A stretch of 64,000 bases of DNA, taken from the NCBI GenBank assembly GCA_009697815.1, contig WLRQ01000004.1, forward strand, positions 1-64,000, read 5' to 3'. The position numbers and the translations under genes are program-made. The notes under the pieces were generated by a model, which worked only from the letters and a program-made list of their open reading frames with translations, did no database searches and was not told the origin of the DNA. Positions 1 through 8,891 of the stretch are shown here, piece by piece. The number at the start of each line of letters is the position of its first letter. The first letter of the stretch is position 1. The stretch comes from Actinomycetota bacterium (GTDB taxonomy: Bacteria > Actinomycetota > Actinomycetes > S36-B12 > CAIYMF01).

Positions 1-2
1 CC

Positions 3-560
3 ACCGGGAGCAAGCCGCAAGAGATCGCGTTCGACGGCACCCACAGGTGGGTGCCCAACTCCGATTCGAACAACGTGTCGGTGTTCAACCTCGACGGCAC
101 CCAGATCACCGGCAGCCCCTTCGCCACCGGGAGCCTCCCGGTCGGGGTCGCGTTCGACGGCACCCACACGTGGGTGTCCAACTTGAATGGGAACACCGTG
201 TCGGTGTTCAACCTGGACGGCACCCAGATCATCGGCAGCCCCTTCACGACCGGGACGCATCCAGGGGCAGGCGCATCCGACGGAACCCACATGTGGGTGC
301 CCAACTACTTCGCGAACACCGTGTCGGTGTTCAACCTCGACGGCACCCTGGCAGGTACCTACGCCACCGGGACCGGCCCCTACGCGGTCGCGTTCGATGG
401 TTCCCACATGTGGGTGACCAACTACTACGCGAACACCGTGTCGGTGTTCAACCTCGACGGTAGCGTGGGGGGCACCTACAACACCGGGGCGTCCCCGGCC
501 CTAACCGCGTTCGATGGTTCCAACATGTGGGTCACCAACGAGAACGACAACACCGTCAGC
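3..560 (+). repeat. In-frame tandem repeats encoding propeller blades
   Basis: 'gtgttcaacct' recurs at 81, 204, 327 and 444, giving periods of 123, 123 and 117 bp. Confidence 0.85.
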
Positions 561-578
561 AAGTTCCGCATCCCCTAG
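3..578 (+). CDS. Beta-propeller (YncE/NHL-like) repeat protein, C-terminal part, truncated by window start
   Basis: Open frame runs from the window edge; repeats of about 41 aa such as 'TGSPFATGSLPVGVAFDGTHTWVSNLNGNTVSVFNLDGTQI'; stop at 578. Confidence 0.8.
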   Translation, partial: TGSKPQEIAFDGTHRWVPNSDSNNVSVFNLDGTQITGSPFATGSLPVGVAFDGTHTWVSNLNGNTVSVFNLDGTQIIGSPFTTGTHPGAGASDGTHMWVPNYFANTVSVFNLDGTLAGTYATGTGPYAVAFDGSHMWVTNYYANTVSVFNLDGSVGGTYNTGASPALTAFDGSNMWVTNENDNTVSKFRIP

Positions 579-816
579 GAACCGCACCGCTGCCAGATCC
601 CTCAGCCGTCCCCCGCTCATCTGATCGGCTGAACCCTCACGCCACGTGGCGCAGCACGGTCATGACTGGGACAGGCTCGTCACCGCGATGGAGATCTCCT
701 TCTTCACCATGCAGGGGATCAGGGGATTGCCAACGACCAGATGGCTAGGACGATGGGTCTGCTGCAGGTTCAGTTGACATTGTGACCTGCCCTACGGCTG
801 AGTTACCTCGGAGGGT

Positions 817-916
817 GTGGAGCGGGACAGGCCCCACAGGGGTCGCGTTCGACGGAAGCCAGATCTGGGTCACCAACTTCTATTCCGGCAACGTCAGAAG
901 GCTCCGCATCCGGTGA
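817..916 (+). pseudogene. Isolated remnant of one propeller repeat and C-terminus
   Basis: Reads 'WSGTGPTGVAFDGSQIWVTNFYSGNVRRLRIR*', matching the last repeat of the upstream gene, with no usable start or full ORF. Confidence 0.65.
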
Positions 917-1156
917 ACCGTGCGGCGTGAGCGCGACGTGTGCGCAGGCCCGTCATCTCATTGGCACCGACAAGGCGCCTGGCTGACTTCGGCCACGATC
1001 ACGCTGCCCCACCAGTGTGAAGGCGACGGATGTCCCGCTATCGACGCCTCTTGCCTCGCATGCTCTACCCGCGCACCCGATAGCGCGGTAGATTTCGCAC
1101 ATCATCCTCGCGACGGCCCACCCGGCCGCCTCGGAAGATCGAGAGGGAGCACCCCG

Positions 1157-1741
1157 ATGAGCCTCATCACCGTTCTTCGTCCAGACAAGCCCGCGGAGAT
1201 TCCAGGTTCGGGCCCCGCGCCGCACCCCGCTGCAGTGCGCACCCCGATCCCTGACGGTTCGGTGCTCACCCTGATCGACAACGGAAAGTCGCACGCCAAG
1301 ATCGTGCTGGAGATGGTCGCCGAGCAGGTGATGAAGCGGATCCCTCAGATCACGACCGTCGAGATCCTGAGCAAGACCTCCGCTGGCCTCATCGTCACCG
1401 ACGCGCAGGCCCGTGACATCGCGTCCCGCTCGGCTCTGGTGATCACCGGCCTTGGCGACTGCGGCGCCTGCTCGTCCTGCAGCACGCTCGACGCGATTGC
1501 GTTCGAGAAGCTGGGCATCCCCGCCACCGTGATCATCACGGACCCATTTGTCGGCCTCGTCGAGCGTTTCGCCAAGAAGGCCGGGATGCCCGGCTACCAC
1601 ACCGTCGTGCTTCCACACCCGATGGCAACCCGCCCCGATGCTGAAGTGCGGGCCCTTGTCGCGGGTATCGCCGACGAAGTCGTGGCCCATCTCACGGCAC
1701 CGGTGGGCGCTGTGGAACGCACTCTGGTCGGGGTGCTGTGA
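1157..1741 (+). CDS. UGSC-family (seleno)protein-like, Cys form
   Basis: MSLITVLRPDKP start; motif 'ITGLGDCGACSSCSTLDAIAFEKLGIPATVIITDPF'. Confidence 0.65.
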   Translation: MSLITVLRPDKPAEIPGSGPAPHPAAVRTPIPDGSVLTLIDNGKSHAKIVLEMVAEQVMKRIPQITTVEILSKTSAGLIVTDAQARDIASRSALVITGLGDCGACSSCSTLDAIAFEKLGIPATVIITDPFVGLVERFAKKAGMPGYHTVVLPHPMATRPDAEVRALVAGIADEVVAHLTAPVGAVERTLVGVL

Positions 1742-1992
1742 CTGCCGGAACGTCCACCCTCACCTCGGCGCTTGAGGAGTACCGCGAGGTTCTCCAGATC
1801 GACGGGGCGGATCTTGAACTCACGGGTGTCGACGCAGGCATCGTTCATCTTCGCCTCATCGTCGGGCCCGATACCTGCACCGACTGCATCCTGAGCAAGC
1901 CCATGCTCGAGACGATCCTTCTCGATGTACTTCAGGAAGCAGATCCCGCCGTCACGCTGGTCGTCGTCGACGACCCGCGCTCAGCCCTGTAA
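1738..1992 (+). CDS. Small NifU C-terminal-like CxxC protein
   Basis: 84 aa, 'VHLRLIVGPDTCTDCILSKPMLETILLDVLQEADPAV', resembling the NifU C-terminal CxxC layout; GTG start overlaps the upstream stop. Confidence 0.5.
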   Translation: MTAGTSTLTSALEEYREVLQIDGADLELTGVDAGIVHLRLIVGPDTCTDCILSKPMLETILLDVLQEADPAVTLVVVDDPRSAL

Positions 1993-2008
1993 CCCCAAGA
2001 GGAATCAC

Positions 2009-3046
2009 GTGGCGGAGTCGCTGCAGCTCGATGAGTCAGACGTCCAAGAGCTCTACTTCGAGCGAGGGTGGACTGACGGCCTGCCCGTGATTCCCCCGAC
2101 CCCGGAGCGGGTGAAAGCCTTCCTCGACGCAGCCCGCCTCGAGCCGGGGGAGATCCTCGGCGAGGTCCGCGAGCGCGTGTGCACCGTCTCCGCCGAGGAG
2201 ACGGCGATCAATGCCGTCATGGCCGGATGTCGTCCCGACTACGCGCCCGTCGTGGTCGCGGGTGTTCGGGCACTGCTCGATCCCGCATACAACGCCAATG
2301 CCGCGCTCACCAGTACGGGCGGCACCGCGATCTGCGTCGTTGTCAGCGGGCCGTATGCGGCAGCGATCGGCATGAACTCCGCGCACAACTGCCTGGGCCA
2401 GGGCAACCGCGCGAATGCCACGATCGGCCGGGCCCTGCGCCTGGTGGCGATGAATGTCGTCGGCGCGAAGGTGGGCGTCATGGACGGCAGCTCGCTGGGC
2501 AATCCGGGCAAGTACTCCCTCTGCTTCGCCGAATCCGACCCGATCGCGCCGTGGCAGCCGCTGCGAGTCGAGCTCGGTTACGCCGTCGAGGACACCACCG
2601 TCACGATCCTCGCGACCGAGGGGCCGCGTCAGATCGCGAACATCCTCTCGGGTCAGCCCGACGAGGTTCTGCGCACGATGGCCTCGTCGATCCGCGCCGG
2701 GCACACCTACATTGCCGGCAAGGGCGGCGAGTGCATCGTGGTTCTCGGCCCCGAGCACGCGGCCGCAGTCCGCGACGCCGGCTGGACGCGCGCACAGGCA
2801 CGCGACTACCTCGTGGAGCAGACGATGATCACCGAGGCGGATCTGGCCGCGGCAGGTCTGCCGGTGGAGTCGACCGGGGCGCACACCATGCACGCGAGGC
2901 CCGACGGGCGCTACGCCACATTCCGCGATCCGTCGGACATCCTGCTGGTATGTGCCGGCGGGGGCGGCGCCGGATGGTCTGCGTGCATCCCGGCGTGGGC
3001 GCCCACCAACAACTCCAAGGCCGTCACCGAACTCGTGCGCCTATAG
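2009..3046 (+). CDS. Conserved protein of unknown function
   Basis: GTG at 2009; 'LYFERGWTDGLPVIPPTPERV...GTAICVVVSGPYAAAIGMNSAHNCLGQGNRANATIGRALRL'; directly follows the UGSC/NifU-like genes. Confidence 0.7.
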   Translation: MAESLQLDESDVQELYFERGWTDGLPVIPPTPERVKAFLDAARLEPGEILGEVRERVCTVSAEETAINAVMAGCRPDYAPVVVAGVRALLDPAYNANAALTSTGGTAICVVVSGPYAAAIGMNSAHNCLGQGNRANATIGRALRLVAMNVVGAKVGVMDGSSLGNPGKYSLCFAESDPIAPWQPLRVELGYAVEDTTVTILATEGPRQIANILSGQPDEVLRTMASSIRAGHTYIAGKGGECIVVLGPEHAAAVRDAGWTRAQARDYLVEQTMITEADLAAAGLPVESTGAHTMHARPDGRYATFRDPSDILLVCAGGGGAGWSACIPAWAPTNNSKAVTELVRL

Positions 3047-3065
3047 GCCGCGCGCCTGGAGGCGA

Positions 3066-3620
3066 TCAGGACGTCAGCGAGATCGTGGCGTTCAGCGCAA
3101 CAGCGCTTCCCAGGGACTTCTTGCGCGAGCCGCTCCAGGAACCGGAACCGCTGGCGTTCGCGTAGTCCTTCGTGCCTCCGATCACGGTCAGAGTCGACTC
3201 GAAGGTGGCATCGGACGTGTCGGCGCTGGCCACGGTCTTCCCCAGCATGGTCAATCCCAGCGTCGACCCATCCGCCGTCGTGATCGTCATCAAGCCGACG
3301 AAAGGCCCATTACCCGCGACGTAGGTGATCAACACGGTCATGTCGATGGTGGCCTGCTTGCCGTCGAATGTCGTAGAGCCACCTTCAAGGACGACGCCGT
3401 ACAGGGCCTCACCGTGTGGGCCGGCCGCTGTCGTGCGCTTGTCCGTGGACGCGACGCTGCTGGAGAAGGACACCTCATGCGCCGAGCCCGTGGGCGCCAA
3501 CGACATGCTCGGCGCCACCATCGCGGACAGGGGAGTCGGGTCCGCTGTCGAAGTGGTACATCCCGCGAGAAGCACTGTCCCCATCAGCGGTCCAACGATG
3601 AGGGAGATAGAGCGGTTCAT
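3066..3620 (-). CDS. Putative secreted lipoprotein, beta-barrel-like
   Basis: Signal peptide and lipobox 'MNRSISLIVGPLMGTVLLAGC'. Confidence 0.65.
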   Translation of the reverse strand: MNRSISLIVGPLMGTVLLAGCTTSTADPTPLSAMVAPSMSLAPTGSAHEVSFSSSVASTDKRTTAAGPHGEALYGVVLEGGSTTFDGKQATIDMTVLITYVAGNGPFVGLMTITTADGSTLGLTMLGKTVASADTSDATFESTLTVIGGTKDYANASGSGSWSGSRKKSLGSAVALNATISLTS

Positions 3621-3743
3621 GGCGAGCAAGTCCATTCAGTCGTGGGGAGCGGGAGCGTAGCAGCCAGAGACGCAGACCCGCGCCTCACGTGTCAGTCACA
3701 GGGGCAGGGCGATCGCGAGCAGCACCACCTGCTGAGGCGCCCC

Positions 3744-5066
3744 TTAGGCAAGCCGCGTGAATCCGGTTTGGGCGACTGGGCCTCGGAGCCGCTCCACTAC
3801 TGTGCCGGTCTTCACCGCATCGGCAAGCCCCACGAAGACCTCGTCAACCGCTGAAAGATAGCTGTCGATCTGAGCATCGGTGTGAGCGAACGAGGGGTAG
3901 AAAGACCGACTCGCAAGGAAGCCGCGGTCGAGTAGTTCCTGGGTGAACAAGGTCGCCGTAGCCTGCGGCTCATCGGCGAAGCCCAAGTGAGATAACGGGG
4001 GGATTCCCGTGACCGAGACAGCCAACCCTGCGCGCGCCGCGGCCGATTCCCAGCCGGCTTGCACCTTCCGCCCCACCTCGTCCAAGCGCGCTCCGACGTC
4101 ATGGAGCCGGTGTTGCCGCAGCGTCGCGATGGCCGCGACCGGACCGATGAGTTCAGTCCAGTAAGTGCTGCTGATGAAGGATCGCTGCGCATGCTCCATC
4201 ACGGCCTGGACGCCGATGATGGCCGCCATCGGGTAGCCGTTCGCCAATGCCTTCGCGAAGACGGCTATGTCGGGATTCACTCCGTAGGTGAGATGGATTC
4301 CTCCAGTGTTGAGCCGCAGGGCGCTGGTGACCTCGTCGAATACCAGCACCGCTCCCGCGCGATGAGCCAGATCGCGCACCCCCTCTAGGAACCCAGGGTC
4401 CGGGTTTGTGCCGCGTACCGGTTCCATCACAACGGCAGCGAGCTCCCCACCGCGCGCCGCCACGATTTCCTCGAGGTCCGCGAGGTTGTTGTAGCGAAAT
4501 GGGAGGGACGTTCCGGTCAGTTCGCGTGGCACGCCGAGCGGGTCAAGGCCTGGCAGCAGATGTCCATCCAATTCACCTGAGCCAGCCAGGTTCGCGGAAA
4601 GGTACCAGTCGTGCCAACCGTGATAGCCGCAGAACGCGACGACCGAGCGCCCGGTTGCGGCGCGAGCCAGCCTGATGGCGACGGCCATTGCTTCGCCTCC
4701 GGTCCGCGCATAGCGGACCATCTCCGCCCATGGATGCAGTTCGATAAGCAGCTCGGCGAGCTCGAGGTCCTCGATGCAGTTCAACGAGCTCATCGACCCT
4801 CTATCAACCGCGGCGTGCACTGCGGCATTCACCTCGGCATTGGCGAACCCGAGCGAGCAGGTGCCGATGCCGCTGGTGCTCATGTCGAGGAACTCCCGAC
4901 CCGATGAATCCCACACCCTCGCGCCCTCAGCTCGGTCATAGAACCTCGGCCACTGGCCTGGTGCGAACTGCTCCGGTCGCTTGGACAGGAGCTGGGTACC
5001 ACCGGGTACGAGCTCCAAGAGGCGCCGCTCCGCGACGTCCAGGTCAGCAGCACGACGACCGCTCAT
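3744..5066 (-). CDS. Class III aminotransferase, glutamate-1-semialdehyde 2,1-aminomutase-like
   Basis: 'CGYHGWHDWY', 'VLVFDEVTSALRLNTGGIHLTYGVNPDIAVFAKALANGYPMAAIIG'. Confidence 0.85.
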   Translation of the reverse strand: MSGRRAADLDVAERRLLELVPGGTQLLSKRPEQFAPGQWPRFYDRAEGARVWDSSGREFLDMSTSGIGTCSLGFANAEVNAAVHAAVDRGSMSSLNCIEDLELAELLIELHPWAEMVRYARTGGEAMAVAIRLARAATGRSVVAFCGYHGWHDWYLSANLAGSGELDGHLLPGLDPLGVPRELTGTSLPFRYNNLADLEEIVAARGGELAAVVMEPVRGTNPDPGFLEGVRDLAHRAGAVLVFDEVTSALRLNTGGIHLTYGVNPDIAVFAKALANGYPMAAIIGVQAVMEHAQRSFISSTYWTELIGPVAAIATLRQHRLHDVGARLDEVGRKVQAGWESAAARAGLAVSVTGIPPLSHLGFADEPQATATLFTQELLDRGFLASRSFYPSFAHTDAQIDSYLSAVDEVFVGLADAVKTGTVVERLRGPVAQTGFTRLA

Positions 5067-5115
5067 CAATTACCCTCTCAGTGCATACCGGGTGAGCAAC
5101 TACAGTAGACAATAG

Positions 5116-5153
5116 TTCCATTGAGCGGAAGAGAAGTGCCATCTAGTGGCACT
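5116..5153. promoter_or_regulatory. Two adjacent inverted repeats, candidate IclR-family operator
   Basis: TTCC-ATTGAGC-GGAA (5116-5130) and AGTGCCA-TCTAG-TGGCACT (5135-5153) between divergent genes. Confidence 0.6.
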
Positions 5154-5185
5154 CGTACACCCTTGACGAATGGACGGCGGGGACC

Positions 5186-5962
5186 ATGAACGAAAGCGCT
5201 AAGGCAGGGAGCGGCTATCCGATCCGGGCCGTCGAGCGCGTGTGCGACATCCTCGATCTGCTCCAGATCGAGCCAGAGGGTGTGTCGCTCGTTGCCGTCA
5301 CCGCCGCAACGGAGCTCCCTAAGAGTTCCGCCTATCGCTACCTGCTCGCGCTCGAAGCGAGGCAGTATGCCGAGCGCGACGCTGACACTGGGCTCTTCCG
5401 TCTCGGACCCGCCTACCGTCCCCAGCGGGCCCGCCAGTTGGGACGCCTCCTCGAATGCGCCCACCCTGCGCTCGAGCAGTTACGCAACAAGGTCAACGAG
5501 ACGGTGAACATCGGCGTTCTCGACGGCGGTGAGGTCGTACATGTCGCCGTTATCGAATCTCAGCAGATGATGCGGCTGGCAGCTCGGGTTGGTGAGCGCG
5601 GGCCAGTGCATGCAACCGCCTTGGGGAAGGTCATCGCTGCCGGGATGCCGGAGGAGAACGTACGAACCATTCTGAGCGGACACGGGATGAGAACTTTCAC
5701 GCCCGCGACAATCGTCACGGCCGAAGCGTTCGTGCGCGAGCTCGCCAGAGTCGCCAAGCTCGGCTACGCGATTGATGACCTTGAGGCCCAGGACGACGGC
5801 CGTTGCGTCGCGGTTCCGCTGCCCGGACTGCCATTCCTGGCCGGACTAAGCGTCAGCGCTCCTTCGAGCAGGTTGTCCAACGATGGTGTTCCGCTGGTCG
5901 TGACGCGCCTCAAGAAGGCTGCCACAGCCATAGTGAAGGCGTATGAGCGGTCACCTCTCTGA
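5186..5962 (+). CDS. IclR family transcriptional regulator
   Basis: N-terminal wHTH 'YPIRAVERVCDILDLLQIEPEGVSLVAVTAATELPKSSAYRYLLAL' and C-terminal effector domain. Confidence 0.9.
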   Translation: MNESAKAGSGYPIRAVERVCDILDLLQIEPEGVSLVAVTAATELPKSSAYRYLLALEARQYAERDADTGLFRLGPAYRPQRARQLGRLLECAHPALEQLRNKVNETVNIGVLDGGEVVHVAVIESQQMMRLAARVGERGPVHATALGKVIAAGMPEENVRTILSGHGMRTFTPATIVTAEAFVRELARVAKLGYAIDDLEAQDDGRCVAVPLPGLPFLAGLSVSAPSSRLSNDGVPLVVTRLKKAATAIVKAYERSPL

Positions 5963-6031
5963 GCGCCTGCGCTACCCATAGGCGGACATTGCTTGACCGC
6001 TGGCATGGGCTCGGATACCGTCGCTTGGATT

Positions 6032-6042
6032 CCATCTGGTGG
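6032..6042. promoter_or_regulatory. Second copy of the CCATCTRGTGG motif
   Basis: CCATCTGGTGG about 95 bp upstream of the 6135 gene; compare CCATCTAGTGG at 5139-5149. Confidence 0.5.
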
Positions 6043-6134
6043 GTTCTCTGTCCCATCTGTTAGAACTCCTGCCAGGTTCTGTCCGATGCGATCACGGCGC
6101 CTCCTGGGGGCCGTGAGACGAAGGGACACCCCGC

Positions 6135-7409
6135 GTGGCTCAGACGAGCGTCCGCACTAAGTCCGACATCCTGAACAGCCGCGCCCTCGTATCGATCCCC
6201 GGCGGGGTCAACTCAAATGTGCGTCTCAGTGCACCGCGCGTGTTCTTCGAGCACGGACGCGGATCGCGACTGTGGGACGTCGACGGCAACGAATACGTCG
6301 ACTACGTCCTTGGCCAGGGGCCCTGCTTCCTCGGCCACGCGCACCCCATCGTGAACCGCGCAGTCGCACAGGCCTGTGACACCGGCATGGTCTTCGGAGC
6401 CCAGCACGAACTCGAGGTCGAGGCTGTCGAGCGGCTACTCGGTGCCGTCGGATGGGCCGAGCAAGGTCGCCTCGGAGCGACGGGGACCGAATGCGTTCAA
6501 GCAGCGCTGCGACTGGCGCGAGCAGCCACGGGCCGGACGCGGTTCGTGCACTTCGAAGGGCACTATCACGGGTGGCTGGACAACATCCTGATGCGAGTAG
6601 ACGACGGCCATGCGGTGCCCGTGTCACTCGGCCAGGTCGCAGGACAACTGGCCGAAACATCTGTGCTTCCCTGGAATGACGCAGAAGCGCTCGAGCAATT
6701 GCTTGCCGAGTCAGGGGACACCATCGCCGCCGTCATCATGGAACCAGTCATGATCAACAATGGCTCGATCGAGCCGCTGCCCGGCTACTTGGCACGGGTC
6801 CGCGAACTCTGTGATGAATACGGCGTGATCCTGATCTTCGACGAGGTCATCACCGGCTTTCGAGTAGCCCGCGGCGGTGCCGCTGCCCGTTACGGCGTGA
6901 CACCCGACCTCGCCACCTACGGCAAGGCAATGGCCGGGGGGTGGCCCGTAGGGGCGATCCTCGGGCGCGCGGATCTCCTCTCGCTGCTCAGCGACGGGAG
7001 GGTCAACCACTCAGGAACATTCAACGGTGCGGTGATGGCCGCCGCCGCCGTGGTCGCAACGCAGCAGGTGCTCGACGAGAACCCTCCTTACGAGGCGATC
7101 GAGGCCTACGGGACAACACTGATGGCGGGCCTGCACAAGATCGGAGAGGCCCACGGACTCGACCTTCACATGCAGGGGCTCCCCGCCGGGTTCCACGTGT
7201 CCTTCGGGCCGCCGGGACCCGTCCTCGATTTCGCCGGCATGAACCGGCTCGATCTCGCCCGCTATTCGCGGTTCGCTACCCGCTTGGCCGAGCACGGCCT
7301 CTGGGTGACCGGGCGCGGGATCTGGTACGTCTCAGCGGCTCACGGCCCTACCGAACTCGCTGACTCCCTCGAGCGCTTCGACAACGCCATCAGGGCGTCG
7401 CTGCCATGA
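6135..7409 (+). CDS. Class III aminotransferase, GSAM-like
   Basis: 'VHFEGHYHGWLDN', 'ILIFDEVITGFRVARGGAAARYGVTPDLATYGKAMAGGWPVGAILG'. Confidence 0.88.
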   Translation: MAQTSVRTKSDILNSRALVSIPGGVNSNVRLSAPRVFFEHGRGSRLWDVDGNEYVDYVLGQGPCFLGHAHPIVNRAVAQACDTGMVFGAQHELEVEAVERLLGAVGWAEQGRLGATGTECVQAALRLARAATGRTRFVHFEGHYHGWLDNILMRVDDGHAVPVSLGQVAGQLAETSVLPWNDAEALEQLLAESGDTIAAVIMEPVMINNGSIEPLPGYLARVRELCDEYGVILIFDEVITGFRVARGGAAARYGVTPDLATYGKAMAGGWPVGAILGRADLLSLLSDGRVNHSGTFNGAVMAAAAVVATQQVLDENPPYEAIEAYGTTLMAGLHKIGEAHGLDLHMQGLPAGFHVSFGPPGPVLDFAGMNRLDLARYSRFATRLAEHGLWVTGRGIWYVSAAHGPTELADSLERFDNAIRASLP

Positions 7410-8845
7410 GCCGCCGCGTCGGAGTGGTCGGGATGTGGCATGAGACCAATACCTTTTCGAGCATTCCGAACACGCTTGCGGACTTCGAGTCCTTTGAGTT
7501 GCTGTCTGGGCAGGCCATCGCAGAACACAACGCCGGAACCGGAACCGTCATCGGCGGCTTCTACGACAGCCCCGAGTTGGAGCTCGTTCCGATCTTCTCT
7601 GCGGGCGCGTGGCCCTCAGGCCCCACCGAGGCCGAGGTACTCCATCACTTGTTCGAGCGACTCGACGACGGGCTCAAGAAGGCGGGCCCACTCGACGGCG
7701 TGTTGATCAACCTTCATGGCGCGATGGTGGCGACCGGTACCGATGACGTCGAGGCCGCAACCCTCGACGTCGTGCGCGCAGTTCTGGGCGACGTCCCCAT
7801 CGGCGCGGTTCTCGACCTCCACGCAAATCCTTCTTCCGCCCTGGTGGCTGCGTGCTCCGCGATCATCAGCTATGACACGTACCCGCACATCGACATGCGC
7901 GAGCGAGGAGCGGAGGTGGCTGCCCTGCTGAGCAGGGTCCTGGACGGGCGCCCGCTGCACACCACCTTGGGAAAGATCCCCCTGCTGGTATGCCCACTCG
8001 CCCAGGCCACCGGCGACGGCCCCATGCGCGAGCTACAGGAAGCCGCAACGGCGCGGGGGAAGGACGCGGGCGTGGAACGAGTCTGCGTGGTGGGCGGATT
8101 CGCCTACAGCGACGTTGAGCGCGCCGGCATGAGCGTCCTCGTCGTACACGATCCCGATGCGAGCGAGGCCGCTCAAGAAGTCGTCGACGCGACCATCGCC
8201 GACATAGCGCGGAAGGCCGACGAGTTCACCGTCGTCCGCGACGATGCCCGCACGGCCGTCGCGCGCGCCCGCGTCTCCACTCATCGACCGGTCTTCCTCG
8301 CCGACGTGGCCGACAACATCGGCGGCGGCAGCCCTGGCGACGGCACAGAACTCCTGCGCGAGATCCTGCTGGCGGGAGTCACCGGCGCCGTGGTGACCTT
8401 GGCTGACCGCGATGTGGCGCTGGAATGCAGCAGACTCGGCATCGGCAAGTACCTCGATGCGCTGGTCGGTGGGAAGACCGATCGGCATCACGGGGAACCC
8501 ATCCGGATCCGCGGCACGATCGAGAGACTGACTGACGGTGTCTACCGGGCAAGTGGCTATTACATGGGCGGGCTCACGTTCTCAATGGGGACGACAGCAG
8601 TGCTGTCTGTCGCGGGGAACACGATCGTCATCACCGAGCGACCGACACCGCCGTTCCATGCCGAACAGCTTTCCTCGGTCGGGGTAGACGTCACCAGGGC
8701 ATCCATGGTGGTGGTCAAGGGAGCGATCGGCTGGCGAGGTGCTTACGATTCCGTCGCAGGCGAGATCATCGAGGTGGCCACGCCCGGCATCTGCCCTATA
8801 GACGTGACGTCCCTACCGCGGCGTACCGTTCCTATGTCGCTGTGA
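7406..8845 (+). CDS. M81 family metallopeptidase (MlrC-like)
   Basis: 'GMWHETNTFSS', 'AVLDLHANPSSALVAACSAIISYDTYPHIDMRERG'. Confidence 0.88.
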   Translation: MSRRVGVVGMWHETNTFSSIPNTLADFESFELLSGQAIAEHNAGTGTVIGGFYDSPELELVPIFSAGAWPSGPTEAEVLHHLFERLDDGLKKAGPLDGVLINLHGAMVATGTDDVEAATLDVVRAVLGDVPIGAVLDLHANPSSALVAACSAIISYDTYPHIDMRERGAEVAALLSRVLDGRPLHTTLGKIPLLVCPLAQATGDGPMRELQEAATARGKDAGVERVCVVGGFAYSDVERAGMSVLVVHDPDASEAAQEVVDATIADIARKADEFTVVRDDARTAVARARVSTHRPVFLADVADNIGGGSPGDGTELLREILLAGVTGAVVTLADRDVALECSRLGIGKYLDALVGGKTDRHHGEPIRIRGTIERLTDGVYRASGYYMGGLTFSMGTTAVLSVAGNTIVITERPTPPFHAEQLSSVGVDVTRASMVVVKGAIGWRGAYDSVAGEIIEVATPGICPIDVTSLPRRTVPMSL

Positions 8846-8891
8846 GCGAGGCGACCCTGAGTGATGTGTGGGTCGACGGAGGCCGACAGTG

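Noticed and set aside
1450-1500. Possible selenocysteine in the UGSC-like motif
   Set aside because: The motif is encoded with Cys codons and there is no in-frame TGA; treated as a Cys homologue.
2036-3165. ORFs 2036-2893 (-) and 2179-3165 (+)
   Set aside because: Overlap the conserved 345-aa protein in other frames; no recognisable motifs.
7406-8845. Microcystin-degradation (mlr) cluster
   Set aside because: Only an M81/MlrC-like gene is present; no mlrA, mlrB or mlrD context, so specificity is unknown.
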